64,000 nt of DNA from Favolaschia claudopus (taxonomy: Eukaryota; Basidiomycota; Agaricomycetes; Agaricales; Mycenaceae): positions 1,178,001 through 1,242,000 of the forward strand of contig JAWWNJ010000032.1 of assembly GCA_037176885.1 (NCBI GenBank). Direction: 5' to 3'. Below, piece after piece: positions 1-12,195 of this stretch. Under the pieces are notes generated by a model. That model saw only the letters and a list, made by a program, of their open reading frames with translations, made no database searches and was not told the origin of the DNA. The stretch's first letter is position 1. Each line of letters begins with the position of its first letter. The translations under genes were made by a program, and so were the position numbers.

Positions 1-2832
1 GTCAACATACCGCCACCGCTCAACAGCGACAAGAGGCTTTGTTGGCCACGGTTTGAGGTGATGACTACATCGGTCCACGGGTGAAGTTCAGGTATATCTA
101 CCGCTGTGACCTGAGACAAAACACTCAGGATAAGAATGAGTTGAGAAGACGGGGTAGACCCCTCACCTTCTGCATATCGCATGGGAGCCGCATTGGGTAC
201 CTTGGTGTTGTAAGTAACGAGACCTGAAAAATATACCTGCACTTGCCTTCCTATCTACGCGGTAGCCATATCAGTTCATGATCATTCACAGACAAAGTAA
301 GACAACGTACTATCACATCCCCGATAACTGTGTTGTATTTCGTCTCCGTGAGTGGATCTTTAATTCCGTTTGACGACCGATAGAAGATCTGTCCTTCCTC
401 GAGAACCGATAGCGGATCTGTGAACAATGTGAGTAATGAAGATTTCTAGTCTTCCCTGACGTACCGGGAATCACAAACGCTTCAGACGCAGTTGACTCCG
501 GAAGAGTAACCTTGTATTTGCTGACGATAGCGTTGATCTCCGTTTTGATGATAAGGCGCATTTTATCGGTCAGATATTCGCTCGTCGAGCGGTGGAATCC
601 AGATTGCAAGAGTTCCATCGCGCGTTCGTGTAAGCTCAGAGGCCCTGAAACAAAGCGTGAGCCACTATAAATCAGGTTCAGTTCGAGCGAACCTAGAGCG
701 ATATCACGACCGGGAAGGGTAGAAGTCGCGCTCTCGGAATCTAGCATCGCTACATCGAGCTCTTCGTCAACTTCATCGGGTTCGCGATCGCCGAAACCTA
801 GAGCGCGACTCTTGCCCTTTGCGATACGCTGCATCCGGGTACTGGAAACAGCCCCTGAACCATCTATTTCGCGCCATAGAAACAGCTCCACACCCGGAGC
901 CCAACTGAGAAGAGGCTTCACAGACGCCTCCAAACCATCCACCATCAAAGAGACCAAGGTTTCATCCGGAATACCATTGTGAGAAAGGCAGAGAACGGCC
1001 TGTTCTGATATTTTCTCTCGGCTGGAAGTGGCCGAAGGACGAGAACCCCGTAAGAAGTCGAATATACGGTGGACACGATGATGGCCATCCAGTTTGATTT
1101 TGAGCTGCGATGGACGTATGTAAATTGTGGGCTTCTTGCTGTCGTCATAGGGGTGCTTGCTCCATAATCCCTTGGAGCCTTGACGAACAAGAAAATGAGC
1201 AATCGGCCCACAAATACATGCACCCGTTCGCACCTCTAAATCGGCCCTGCACCGCCGTGAGCCGCTGCGCGAACCCAAGCCGCTTGGTGATGATCACAAG
1301 CGCTGCATCGTTGATGAGGCCGGCGCCATCCGAGAATATCTTATCTGCGGGAGGCTTGACGTCTGGCGGCCAATCAGGCGCTACAATATCTGGGAGCTCA
1401 AGAATATTCTGCTCTTCAAATTCTAGCACCGGAATCGAGGTAGACAGTCCCAGCGCAAATCTCGCCGTATACTTGGCGAACGACTGGATTTGTGATCAGT
1501 TGGATTCATGGCTTGAATGCATAGCTCAAGTTACCTGCTCAGAATTGAGGTGGAGAGGATTGTGCCGCCGTATAAAGTCGTCAAAAGACATGCGGTGTTG
1601 ATCGCCATACCATGGGAGCGGCTTGCGTTCATAATCCTCGTTCGTTTGTATCAGATAAACCGAAGTCGTGTCTTTTGGTGGAATAGCAAGGTAGACACGT
1701 CCGTTGATGATGAACTGTTGAGCAAGGAATCGTCTAATTTCTTCCCCCTCGTCCTGAACCAGCGTGGAGGGAATCGAGAGATGCAGAACGCTTGGAGATC
1801 CCAAGTCACGGGCAAAACGATGAGACCTGCCGATCCGGGGCTTCTCTATCCTGATGTTGTATGGATTTTCCGCGCTTGCAGTTTTGTAAAGGCGGAGGGG
1901 ATATTCCACGCGTCCACCGTAATAGGGGGTATCGCCCTTCCAATGTAGCCAGGGTCCTTCCAACAAACCGAGTCCGCGGCCTTTGTTCTCCATGAAGGCC
2001 GCATGTTCGCGATCGACTTCGGACCTAGACGCGGCGACGATAAATACCTGCTCGAAACAAGACGAAATACGACGGACCATAAATCGCGGTCACGGGGCTC
2101 GGACTCCGTTATTCCCCGCATGATGTCTGATACTTTCCACGCTACCTCAAGATTGGTGCCTTTGAAAGCGTTGGCGGCCTTCTTCATTTTGGTCTCGATG
2201 TCTTTCCAGCTGAATTTACCGCCTGAGACCCCGCGTGCCAATTCCCATTGAACTCCCAAGGTTACCCCCTGGCCTTCCAATGCATGAAGGACCCCTTTAG
2301 AGTGCGCGACGATATATTTCGGGAGAGAACACCCGTGCTTGCCAGCGAACAGGTCCTCCAAAGTGAAGGTGTTGGCTGACGGTCGAGATTTTGAAGGACT
2401 CGCAAGAGGCGATTCCATGGCTGAGTTGGATGAGGGATTGGATCCTGGAGTCGCGCAAAGCTTACGGGACTTGGACGGCGAAGGTGAAGAAATAAGGTGA
2501 TCTTCGGCTCCCCTTTTGAGCGGAGAATTCTGGGGACTTGTGTCCGCTGATTCCATGGAGGACATTGACGACGTGCGGGAAGTCGCCGAGAACAGGGAGT
2601 TGGAACTTGAGGTCGAGTTGATGGAAGAGTACGTGGAGGATGATCGAAGGGGACGCGTATTGGTTGGAACAGGAGGAGGCGCCATAGAGCGTGAAGGCAA
2701 TAATCGCAGTTCTGTGAATACATCAATATTTTCAGCCGGAATATTGTATTTCTTACTTGTCTCGACTGGAAGAAGACCATTAAAAATGCAACACTGCGGA
2801 GACAAAATGCAACATGCCTTCATCATCGTCAT
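1..2832 (-). CDS. RNA-dependent RNA polymerase, copy 1 (partial)
   Basis: Eukaryotic cellular RdRP (QDE-1/RDR family), which copies single-stranded RNA into dsRNA for RNA silencing. The N-terminal part is Ser/Pro-rich (about 2400-2700). It is followed by the family's pre-catalytic blocks: LEDLFAGKHG, GVQWELARGVSGG, KGTNLEVAWKVSDI, ARDLGSPSVLHLSIPS, IYIRPSQLKIKLD, LCLSHNGIPDETL, VLEEGQIFYRSS and VDIPELHPWTDVVI. Introns interrupt it, for example after VIPG (about 421-466) and near 241-290. The last visible exon ends in SLLSGG plus one base, followed by a GTATGT donor at positions 1-10. The catalytic DxDGD loop therefore starts just outside the window. An intron sits at the identical place in copy 2 (26047-30514). 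The exact start is unresolved; the exon with the Ser-rich segment opens by about 2700, and the gene may extend to 3410. Confidence 0.85.
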
Positions 2833-2865
2833 CTAAACCAAAACCGCGATTTCGAGAAGCCTAAC

Positions 2866-3410
2866 TCATGTCAGGCTATCATTGCGCTTGGAGACGTTGC
2901 TTGGCGCAAACCTGCTTGGGATCCATTGGAAAAAGAGCTCTACGCAAGGATGCTGCAACGTTGTCAGTCTGTCTGTAACCTCTTGATAGGTACAGAACTC
3001 ACGCTCGTCGTCGATTGTTACCTCCTCTAAAGTCCTGTAAATCCGGCTTGCTGATGCGGAACCCGTCTTACGGCCTGAGGGACGAGACGGCGTGGCAGGG
3101 GTATCATTCCCCAAGTGAAGACCATGACGCTGCTTGGATTCTGGAGTAGAAGGAGCTGCTACCGCGTGAGCTTCAAGGATGAATCTTAAGACGATGTGTG
3201 TCTGGCACTGACAATAAAGAGCCTCCGGGCTCCGCCATTGCTTCGCTGGCGACGAGGGTTGGGTAGCGACTCTCTCCATCTCTGCCAGTGCTTCTTCGTC
3301 CCATTCCATCTTCGCCAAGTCGTCGGCAGCGTCGAAACTGTCGTCGCTCGCCTATAGGACAGGTGAGTCACGGTAAGGTTGGTCACCGCCAGTCGTACCG
3401 CTTGCGACAT
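2866..3410 (-). CDS. Small acidic unknown protein, or 5' exons of RdRP copy 1
   Basis: The first exon is the 12-base ATG TCG CAA GCG at 3399-3410. It is followed by a 47-nt intron (GTACGA...TATAG) and one long exon reading ASDDSFDAADDLAKMEWDEE and onward to a stop at 2866. The product is about 165 residues: an acidic N-terminus, a low-complexity middle (TPATPSRPSGRKTGS) and no recognised domain. It lies only 34 bases upstream of the RdRP coding frame and on the same strand, so it could be that gene's 5' portion. I did not find a splice that joins the two in frame, so I list it separately. Function unknown. Confidence 0.35.
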
Positions 3411-3846
3411 GATTTAAAGGTGGGGTGTAGAGCGCTTGAGCGGGTGGGTATCGAGATAGCTGAGACTAATAAATACACGGACGCTGCGCTGCGAAGCCAG
3501 CGAGATGAGGACGGGCCCAGGCTACGCGTGAAGTTGGACAAGTTGGGAAGGAGAGGTCACAGAACATGTGATTGATCAATTGGCGGCGTCACAGTGTCAC
3601 AATCGCGTCGCGTCGCGTCCAAGTCTACCAATCTCGCCGGCGTAACCGTGAGCGGTTCTATCGTGGATTAATTGCTCGAAAGAACTAAGAATAAGGTGGT
3701 GGCTCTCAACAACTCGAAACACGCCAAACACACGCGCCCACCCTCACCGCGGCACTGCTAAGCTCAGCCTCCCACTGAACATTTGATACTACATCTATAC
3801 GTGCTGCAAGGAGAACCGCAATACATCATGTAAGGATTTTTTCTCT
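3411..3846. other. Intergenic spacer
   Basis: Between the 5' end of the unknown gene at 3410 and the 3' end of the MYND gene at 3847. I see no coding pattern, repeat or RNA gene here. It should hold the promoter for the leftward gene. Confidence 0.4.
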
Positions 3847-5501
3847 TCACCAAGACCGAAGATAGTCTACAAGTATCTCCTTTTCAACCTCCGTCATCCC
3901 GTCGTTTCCTCTCTTTCGCTCCAACTGTTCCACGGCGGATTTGACGTCAAACTCATACTCTCGTTGAAGCTGGTCAAATGCGTCTTGTCGATCGAGTCCT
4001 AGCTGAACTACTGGGCCCCCAAGGGCCGCATGCGGCCCTCCAAATTTCTTGGCATAGGTCCCACCTGGTCCCTTGACGAGAAACTGGCCGAGTGCCGCCA
4101 CCGCTCTTCGCTCCCCTGTATACAGGGCCAACTCGCGAAACCTGCGAAACGCGTTCTGCTCGCCCTCATCCTCAATATTGATCCGTAACCGTCGCATTGT
4201 GCGGGTTATAAGGATGTAATCTGTGCCAGCTCCACCGAATTCGTTCAATAGACTGATTTGATGCAAGAGCGCAGGAGACCGTTTGAACCCTTTCGCTGGT
4301 GGCCCGATTAGCTTCGAGATTGGGGCAGAGACTTCCGGTTTCGGAAGGAGGTTGGCTGTCTCCTCACATTCCTTCACCGTCATTGCCTTGCCGCAGATCT
4401 GTTTGTGTCGCGCTTTCCAGTCATCTCTTTGGCATTGTCTGCAGTAGAAGAGAGCAAGTCATATATTTTATCGAAAATTCACGAAGCACGCACCTCGAGC
4501 AATAATACACCTTGCGACCCACCTTATCCGTGCATGCTCGGCAACACATGAAACGCTGCGCGCCGGGCTCCTCTTTTTTTCTGCAGTGTTCGCACAAAGC
4601 GACATGGGGAACAGCATTGTGTTCTTTCTGTTCTCGTTTCCACTCCTTCTTACCCGCGGAGCCATATACATGACCCATGATCTTCTCCGCGACCTCGCCG
4701 AAAAGCTTACTTTTCGCTACGCCGCGTGAAACCTCAGTTCTGGGAGGTTGTGGTGCATTTGGATCCCCAAGACCCAGAAAAATACACATTGTTGCGTGCA
4801 TTGTGTGGCCTGTCATCTTTCGTTTAGCCCGCGACAACGCCAGAGAGGAGCTACTTGCACATCAGATAACTTCTCTCGACATTGAAATTCGCATCAGCCA
4901 GCTCAAGGGCCGTTCTCAACCCTGGATTCGCATCGAGCACAGCGGGATCCACCGGATACCAATGCACAGTATCCAAGTAAATAGGCTTCTTCGGAACTTG
5001 AGAGTAGTCGTCGAGAGTAAAATGTCGCAACAGATCCAAGAATCCTTGACCGCCACCTCGCTGAAGGAAAGGTAGAGTCAATTCGGGACAAAAGACACGA
5101 GAAAACCCTCCGTCGAGAGCACACGATTGACCCAGACCCTCGAGAATGTGTTCCTCCCTGACTGAGGCTGAAGCAGCCAGCCATCGTTTCGGGAAGTCAT
5201 AGATCGCGAAACAAACCGTGACAGCCTCTGCGAGACGGGGGAGGCACTGGCAGAGAACCCGATATTTTTCGCGATGGAGAGCAAGGAGATGCTGGATTTC
5301 AGCTTCTGACTCCTCGGTCGCAATGTGCAGAAACATATGGCGGTGAATCTCAATGAATGTTGGGTCTCCTTGGTGCGTCATGGCGATTCTTTCCTCCCAT
5401 TGCTGATTCCACTTCACGCGGTTCTCGGTGAAAGGCGTTATAGGTGTCCCATTGATATCGCGGATAGTGAAGACCGATGGGACCGATGGGCGCGGCGGCA
5501 T
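3847..5501 (-). CDS. MYND-type zinc finger protein
   Basis: Three-exon gene. Exon 1 (5501 to about 4860) encodes an unrecognised helical domain beginning MPPRPSVPSVFTIRDINGTP. Exon 2 (about 4750-4497) carries the first half of a MYND finger, CEHCRKK...CCRACTDK...YYCSR. The next intron (GTGCGT...CTGCAG) splits the finger. Exon 3 resumes QCQRDDWKARHKQICGKAM, completing the C-x2-C...C-x2-C...C-x3-C...H-x3-C zinc ligand pattern. The C-terminus (4383-3850) is a charged helical region ending EILVDYLRSW. MYND fingers bind proline-rich peptides in partner proteins, often transcriptional corepressors. Genes of this shape are numerous and mostly uncharacterised in Agaricomycetes. I take the ATG at 5501, because the codon upstream in the open frame is not ATG. 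Confidence 0.8.
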
Positions 5502-5695
5502 CGTTGAGCTACCTAGCAATACTTCGAGTCGTGGAGCTGATTCAAGTTTGGTAAGTCTTTGATCACGACCTTTTTACTACTCATATCGTGATCCAGCGTC
5601 GAAGGTTCGCCAGCTTCCCCACAAGTTGCTGACGGGACTCCGAGTCGATACATTACTTCGTACATGTCCGCCGATTAAAGTACAGTACAATATAA

Positions 5696-7556
5696 TTAGA
5701 ATTCTCTAGATACAGAAAGATCTTCCACGATCCCCTTCTTGAGTACCTCCACTTTCATCATCTCATCACGAAAATATTCATCCAAATCCCTTCCGCTCTG
5801 AAAAAACTTCCTCTTAACCGGAGTCTTAACATACTGATTCGTGATGATACTCATGACCCGGTTTTTTCGCCGCGGAGGGGTTGAATATGATCCTTTGTCC
5901 TCGTTATCGCTGTCGGACTCCTCCGACGTGAGGTCCGCGTCTTGTAGCGCGTGAATCTGCTCTGCACTAATATGAGAATGGAATAAACACATGTGTAGGT
6001 CTCATGCTTGCCTTGTATACTCCTGTCAAGGTCGTCGCGTATTTCCCCGGAGCGCCGACGTTTCTTTGACCGTAGATGCCGTGCGACCGATTCATCGGGG
6101 ACGTCTTGCATTTGAACCGACGGCGCGTGATTCAGGCTTTGAAGCTGACTCAAAGCGTCAGTCCTGACGAATTAGAGGTCAGAAAACACCAGACAACGAC
6201 CCAATGCGAAGCTATTTACCTCACAGCATCAAGGTATTCTTTCGAGTTGAGGTCGTCCATGTTACTAGGCACGACTTCCAAACGAAACCTCGGCCCAAAC
6301 CAATCGAAATACTCGTTATAGGGAAGCAGAGGATCGATGCTGTCTTCAATTCCCAGAGCACAAGCGGTTTCGTACGTCCAGGCGCGGGCAACATTCTTTA
6401 CAGTATAGCCGCCCCCACCCAGCAGCACAAGCGGGACATTCTGCTGCCGCAGAAATTGTACACACCGCGCATGACCCTCCATACTGAGGTTCAAACAACC
6501 CAGCTTGTCTCCAGCCAACGAATCCGCCCCGCACTGGAGTACGACCGCGGACGGTCGATACACCTCCAAGATCTTTGAGATGATGGGCTCGAACACGCTC
6601 TTGTACGCTTCGTCCGTTATGCCGTCGTTCAGCGGAATGTTGACAGAGTAACCCCTGCCTTTGCCGCGACCCTTATCGTCTTGGCTCCCCGTACCAGGGA
6701 AGTACGCGCCGAATTTGTGGAAACTACAGGTCATGACGCGGTCAGTGGTGTAGAATGCCTCTTCTACGCCGTCGCCGTGATGGCAGTCGATATCGATGTC
6801 TGCGAGTAATCAGTAACGATTCGCGCGTAAATCGAGGGGACAACGTACAGAGTACGCGCGGAACGCGTCGCAAAAGCTCCAGAATGCATAGAACGATGTC
6901 GTTGATGTAACAAAACCCCGACGCCTCGCCCTTTTTCGCGTGATGCAAGCCGCCGGCCCAGTTGATAGCGATGTCGGCCGCCCCGGAGTTTATTCTCTGA
7001 GCGGCAGCTTTGAGAGAACGCCTTGAGTCGCAGAACGGAAAGAAGCGAAAAAAACACGCACCGATTGATCCACCAGCCGAAATAGAGCTGAATTCAAAGA
7101 CACCCTCAAAGGGCGGATTGTCGTCCCCAACAAGAACTGGAATCTGTGGTCAAAGAAGCGGTCAAGACAAAGAAATGAGAACTTACAGCGCGTCCCATTG
7201 CCGCTCAACTTTGCAAAGGTTTCTGGCGTAACTTTGCTCAGAAACTGGACGTACTCGTCAGTGTGAAACGAGGTCATGGTTTCTGCGGGGGTCCGTGGCG
7301 GTCTCTGATTCAACGTGAGGATAGATTGGGAGAATTCGAGGCGAAGACGCACTAATACATGCATCTTATCGAGCATGCCATACGCCGCTATGAGATCGTG
7401 GCACATCTTGACGCGGTGCGGCTTGAGGTATTGGTTCAGCCCGAACGTGTAGGCCCCTACATCGGCTATGCTGCAGATAAGCAGAGGCTCGTTCCACCAA
7501 GCAAATGCCAAAAAAGATTTACGGTCGTAGTAGTATGCTACGCGCCGACGAGACAT
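5696..7556 (-). CDS. Class I histone deacetylase (RPD3/HOS2/HDAC3 type)
   Basis: Zn-dependent lysine deacetylase acting on histone tails in nuclear corepressor complexes. The family hallmarks are present in order: [50 protein letters not shown] (tandem His); [17 protein letters not shown] (metal-binding Asp and His, rebuilt across an intron at about 6798-6849); [25 protein letters not shown] (second metal Asp); and [20 protein letters not shown] (catalytic-pocket Tyr in GGGGY). The C-terminal tail is about 100 residues, rich in basic and acidic runs ([21 protein letters not shown]), and extends past the usual class I core. The [10 protein letters not shown]...[10 protein letters not shown] block looks more HDAC3/HOS2-like than RPD3-like, but I do not insist on the subgroup. 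There are about six introns. Start at [14 protein letters not shown]. Confidence 0.93.
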
Positions 7557-7955
7557 TTACAAGTCGCTGTATTGCCGGCTCTGCCTGATTCTTTGAAAAG
7601 CCAGCCGATGGTCGTCGAGGGTGAGGCCGGTGAGGATAGAAGCGAGACGAAACGAACATGAAAGACAAAGAAAACTCAGGATTCGGGCAACATGAAGGAC
7701 AAAAGAAACTCCGAGTTGCGACCAAGTCCATTTTCCCACGTTTTACACGAGTATTCTGTCAGGCGCCCAAATTCTAGGTATTACGCGTGGGGTGAAGATC
7801 TATGGGTACGGTACATGAAGACAGGTACACGAATGTAGGGATACACAACAAAATATACAGATAAGGTTATTGAAGTTGGTGGTGTACAATTGCTAGCGGG
7901 ATGATGCTTCATGAGAGAGAGAATGAATGAAAGAAAAACAGCCTCGAAAAGTCGC
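7557..7955. other. Intergenic spacer
   Basis: Between the HDAC start and the 3' end of the poly(A) polymerase. It would hold the HDAC promoter. I see no gene. Confidence 0.4.
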
Positions 7956-9920
7956 CTACGACCCACCCCCACCCTCGTCCCTCCTCCGCCTCTTATTCTG
8001 CGACCGCCTCGTCGTCTTCGACCCTCCCCCAAGCGGCGGCCACTCCGGGTCGAAATGCGGATGACGCGACGCAGGTGTAACATGCACCGGCCGATTGCAC
8101 CCCTCAGAGCGCATCCGCGAAGCGAAACCGGAGCCCTTGCGGCTGATAGACGAGCCATTCGTATTCGTATTTGCTTGAAAATTGGAGTTGTTGTTGTGCC
8201 CGTTACGACCCATCGCAGAGCTCGCGCCAAATGCCGAGCCGTACGGGACGTGCTCCGGAGGCGTGTCGAGACGCAGGGAGGACGATGGACGTGGTGGGAG
8301 GTGCGGCGGACGTGTATGGGGTGGAGCGCGCGGTGCGGGTGCCTGTTTGGGCGCCGGTCGGTGTCTTGGGTGGCGCGGCGGAGGTGAAACGGCCGCCTCA
8401 AGTTTCCCCGAGTCGACGATATGCTGGATATGGGTACGGTGGTCAACCATCTATCAGGCGGCTGTTTAGAGTCGTGGCAACAAGTATACCAAGCTGCACT
8501 TGCCGACTGCGTGAAAGAAACGAGGGGCCCAAGCAGACTGCCATCTCCAAGGGACATTTGCAGAATAGCCGCGTATCCCTCTTTGAACGCGGTCCGAATG
8601 GCGTTCAAACGACCCGCAGATTTACCCACATCGATTTCTGTCGCAATTCAGTTATCCGAAAAGAAACAAAAAGAAACAGGCCAACCTGGATTGACGAGAC
8701 ACTGGATAGCCAGTGCATCAGGGACCTTATTTGTCTTCGCCCACGGCGCGGACTCTTTGGGAAGTAACTTGCCCTCCGACACAGAGATGTACGAGTCAGC
8801 ATAGGGAAAATCGATACCATAGTAGAACATGAAATCTGCCAGCAGAGCGCCGAGAGACTCTGTCTCCATCGGCTTATCGATGTACTCTTGCGGGCGCTTG
8901 CTCGGGTTAAGCTGTCACGGGTCAGCAAACATTAGGAGAAGAAGGAAGTCCAACTCACCTGTAGAAAGCTGATGCACATACAGATGACAGCGTAGCTGCC
9001 GAGCCCGCTGTGCGCCGCGTTGTTGAGATCCCGCTGCGACAAAAACCCCTTGACCGCAAGAATGAGCGGCTTCAGGGCGGGCATCTTGGCCAGATAGTCA
9101 TTCACGATGGCAATTGCCTGAGGTCCATCGGTGTTATTGATCCCAATGTCAACGCTGAAAGAGCCTGTAGGGATCGGATCGTTCAGCTCTGGAGTCGAGA
9201 CGAGAGAAGAAAGCTTACCAAATTCTGGGAGGCTCTGGAATTTCAGGATCGGCACCCTCGCATGGAAATTAACCTGGACGTCCCAGGTAAGACGCGCAGC
9301 CTTGAGAATGGTGGACATCTGAAAGAGCGGCCGTTTCTTTTCCGCCGACGATATATCCTCTCGCGTCATCACCACGAGGTCCATGTCTCTGTTGGACGGG
9401 GTCGATGAATAGATTTGCGAGCGGAAAAGAAATTTCTACCCTGCGGGAAGGGACAGACCTGCACTATTGTGAGACATATTGACAACACATTGAGGACGAC
9501 TCGACGCACCTGTAGCTTGACTTCCAAACATCTTGACCTCCCCTCCGGGAAATCGCGGTTGAAGCGTCCGCTGTATGACTTCAAGCAGCGTCTTGCGCGC
9601 GGTTTTCTCCTGCGGTGTCGGCTGCACGTACTCCACGTACGCGAGTATTTCTTGGTGCAAGCTGTGGCGGAGTTCAGCCTGAAAAAAAATACACCGAGCT
9701 CGACCAAGTCAACGAACCGTTGCTCCGCCGTGACGGCGGCGGACGCGTTCTTCGGTATCAAGTCCAGCCAGGGGGTTAAAACGTGCTCGTCCTCCGGCGC
9801 AACTGGCGCTGGCGAGCGTTTCCTCTTCTCGCGTAGTGGCTTCTTCGCGTTTTGCGGGCTTGCTTCCACACCTACTGACTTCACCCGCCCACGCGTTTCA
9901 CGCGTCTTTTGGGCCGACAT
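7956..9920 (-). CDS. TRF4: Non-canonical poly(A) polymerase, TRF4/PAPD5 (Cid14) type
   Basis: Nucleotidyltransferase that adds short A-tails to nuclear RNAs for exosome decay (TRAMP complex role, from family knowledge). The N-terminus is basic. The core follows: TPWLDLIPKNASAAV, EILAYVEYVQPTPQEK, then the catalytic block FGSQATGLSLPAGDMDLVV. That block is assembled through a 19-nt microexon at 9440-9458, between 51-nt introns. It keeps the GS pair and the D-x-D metal ligands. Downstream are LAKMPALKPLILAVKGFLSQ, GLGSYAVICMCISFLQ and the PAP-associated segment SLGALLADFMFYYG. The C-terminal exon (8450-7956) is low complexity and ends with a basic cluster NKRRRRDEGGGGS. Its in-frame join, perhaps by an intron at about 8451-8523, is my inference. 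It overlaps nothing and is head-to-head with the + gene at 10362. Confidence 0.9.
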
Positions 9921-10361
9921 GCTGCCCCAACCTGGACGAGGGGTAAGAGTACTTGCTCCCCGCGTAAAAACTAGGTTTGAGGATTACCTGCGCAAGGCCC
10001 AATGCTGTGAATAGTCCGCGAAAAGGTCGAAGTGGTGAGAAGGAAGCCGTACTGTCCAAATATGACAATTTGGCAGCGTCGGCCGAATTCGCCGAAGCTC
10101 TAAATGTCGCGGCGCATCACCGCCACGGTCGAGGCGTGTTCTGTAGCCAGGCGGTCTCACTGGACCTCGCCGGGCATGTGTAGACGTCGGGAAAACATCC
10201 AAAGTAGGTATCCTTGAGTAACATCACTTGAGGTCTAACCAGTTACAGCCCGAGTTTATGGTAGGTCAGATGCTCATTGGAGCCATTTCGTATTTATACG
10301 CCCACATTGAATCCCTGTCTAACACCCACCACCCACCCACCCAATAGGCTAACAACCCTAC
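9921..10361. promoter_or_regulatory. Divergent intergenic promoter region
   Basis: 440 bp separates the poly(A) polymerase (leftward) from the small gene at 10362 (rightward). A CA-rich stretch (ACCCACC repeats, about 10322-10343) lies just upstream of the rightward ATG. I see no TATA box I would defend. Confidence 0.35.
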
Positions 10362-10855
10362 ATGACTGACATCCAAGTCGCCAATTTCCTCGCCAACCAC
10401 CCTCCTGCTAGTAAGTGCTTCCATGCCCCTGCCCGACGTCGACGCTAACGGGATCTCTTGGCGCCTAGTCAAGGTGGGCGGTCGTCGCCACTCTATTTCC
10501 GGCACAAGACACAGACCACACCCCGCTCCGTGCGTCTCAGAGCAACCCTTTTCGCCCTCCACTCATTTGCAGAGACAGCGAGGCAGCACCGGCAGCCGAC
10601 GCCTCAACGGAGCCACTAGATTACCCCCGCCCCGCCCATCCTGCCGCACGAGAAGAGGTGGCGCATGTGCCCCCTCCTCCTCACGAAGAAGGGCTGCCGC
10701 GGAAGGATACCAAACACGAGAACGAGCGGAAATCTCAGGAACTCGCCCAGCGCAAGGCTGAGATGATGCGCCCTACGAGGAGTCCGAAGAATGACGCTAG
10801 AGCCTTCGGAGCGGCGGGACGTATTGCGCAACCCGCAAAGGAGATGCATTTCTGA
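10362..10855 (+). CDS. Small unknown proline/charged protein
   Basis: Three exons. ATG opens MTDIQVANFLANHPPA; the intron is GTAAGT...GCCTAG. Exon 2 is KVGGRRHSISGTRHRP, followed by an intron GTGCGT...TTGCAG. Exon 3 begins DSEAAPAADASTEPLDY and ends RIAQPAKEMHF at the stop. The product is about 130 residues: a helical charged segment (KDTKHENERKSQELAQRK) and a proline-rich linker, with no signal peptide or membrane segment. I do not recognise the family. The clean splice sites and the coherent frame argue that it is real. Confidence 0.6.
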
Positions 10856-10988
10856 ATTTGAAGAATGGGTGAATCCAATCGAATGTACGATATCTGTAAG
10901 ACTAAATAAGGACGAGAGCAGTGTAACCAAATGTATCATAGTTGTCACTTACTTCACTTCGAATGCACTCCCAATTCAGAGTATCAGC

Positions 10989-12195
10989 TCAATACACCTT
11001 ATCGTCTGCTTCGTTCCCCCCGACGGTAATCTCAAGCATCCCAGTATCCCATATCCCAGAAAACTTTTCCTGTATATAAGCTCTGAAGTCCGTCCACTCC
11101 CTCGATGAGGTCTCGACCTCTTTCCAGCCATGACAGTGCACCTTTCTCAAGCGCGGAAGGCACTCGCGATACGCGCAGGAGCCGTCGAACAGTGTCATAG
11201 GGCCACTGCGGTCATGAACGAGATCTTCGAGTTCTGGCAGAGAACCATGAAACGTGAGGCGCAGCACCTCGATACTGGGGGCGGTGGTAGGAAGAGCTGC
11301 AATGGCGGTGTAGAGATTTTGCGGCAGCCCCACGTTATAGCCAAGATAGAATTTGAGCTCCAGTTCTTGCAGAGCAGGGAGAAGGGGTAGGTCGAGAGAG
11401 GTTTGGAATACTTGGTGAAATCGGTGAGAAAAGCGTACCGGAAGAAAGCAAAAACGTACCTCCGCATCGCAGCTGCAGGTAGCGTAGAGAGCTTGATGTA
11501 ACATCAATGAGCAGCAGAGACTGCGATCTGATCGTTCGATTCATTCCTAGTGCTAGACGGCGGAAGCATTGGACAGGAAGTCCTCCCCTACATATACTTT
11601 GCATGATGAAAGTCAAGAGAGGTTGGATCTCGCTTTGCTGCACGAGACGGACAGTGAAATCCTCCGTTTGGAGAGCGGGTGTAGCGCTAGGAGGCTCCGA
11701 GTCCGTAGCTTCTACAGTCACGCTGTAGATACCCAGCTTTTTAACCGAAGACAACGCAAGGATGAGAAAAGAGAGGGGTATCTCGACGACGGCAACCAGA
11801 TTCAATGAATGAAGCCGCGCCGATGAAAGTAAATCGCAAAATGCAGCCTGTAGCGGAGGAGTCAGATCATTCCACTCGGCCGTTCTCCCTTTGACCGATA
11901 AACACTGCAAGTTATGAAAGGAGGGAAGGAGAGCGGCAAGGACGTGATTTTGAGCGGTCAAGGAGGCTTCTAGCTCGACCTGCAGCTCATGGACATAGCC
12001 CAATAGGTGGGGGGAGACCGTGAAGAGGGAATTGGCCTTTAGAATATTTGCATAGGGAATGACGAGAGACCGAAAGAGCCATCGCTGACTCGGAGCTAAC
12101 AGCGAGGAAGATGCTAGAGCTGTAGCACGAAGATGGTCCGGATCCAAGTGGCCCAAAATAAGCTCCGCGAGTTCCGGTGGTAGTTGAGAGAGCAT
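10989..12195 (-). CDS. F-box / leucine-rich repeat protein
   Basis: Two exons. The N-terminus MLSQLPPELAELILGHLDPDHLRAT is a typical F-box, the Skp1-binding module of SCF ubiquitin ligases. It is followed by irregular leucine-rich repeats (FHNLQCLSVKG, ARLHSLNLVAV, VKKLGIYSVTV, SSLRYLQLRCG), which would bind substrate. One intron (GTACGT...CCAAG, about 11411-11458) joins LRCG to VFQTSLDLPLLPALQELE. The C-terminal half reads APSIEVLRLTFHGS and LPRLRKVHCHG and ends EADDKVY. About 385 residues. Such F-box genes are strongly expanded in Agaricomycetes and usually have no known substrate. Confidence 0.8.

Noticed and set aside
7781..8629. Long minus-strand frame rich in Arg at the 3' end of the poly(A) polymerase
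   Set aside because: Only its upstream part (to about 8524) matches the polymerase. The Arg-rich remainder is the wrong frame of the Pro/Ser-rich C-terminal exon that ends at 7956.
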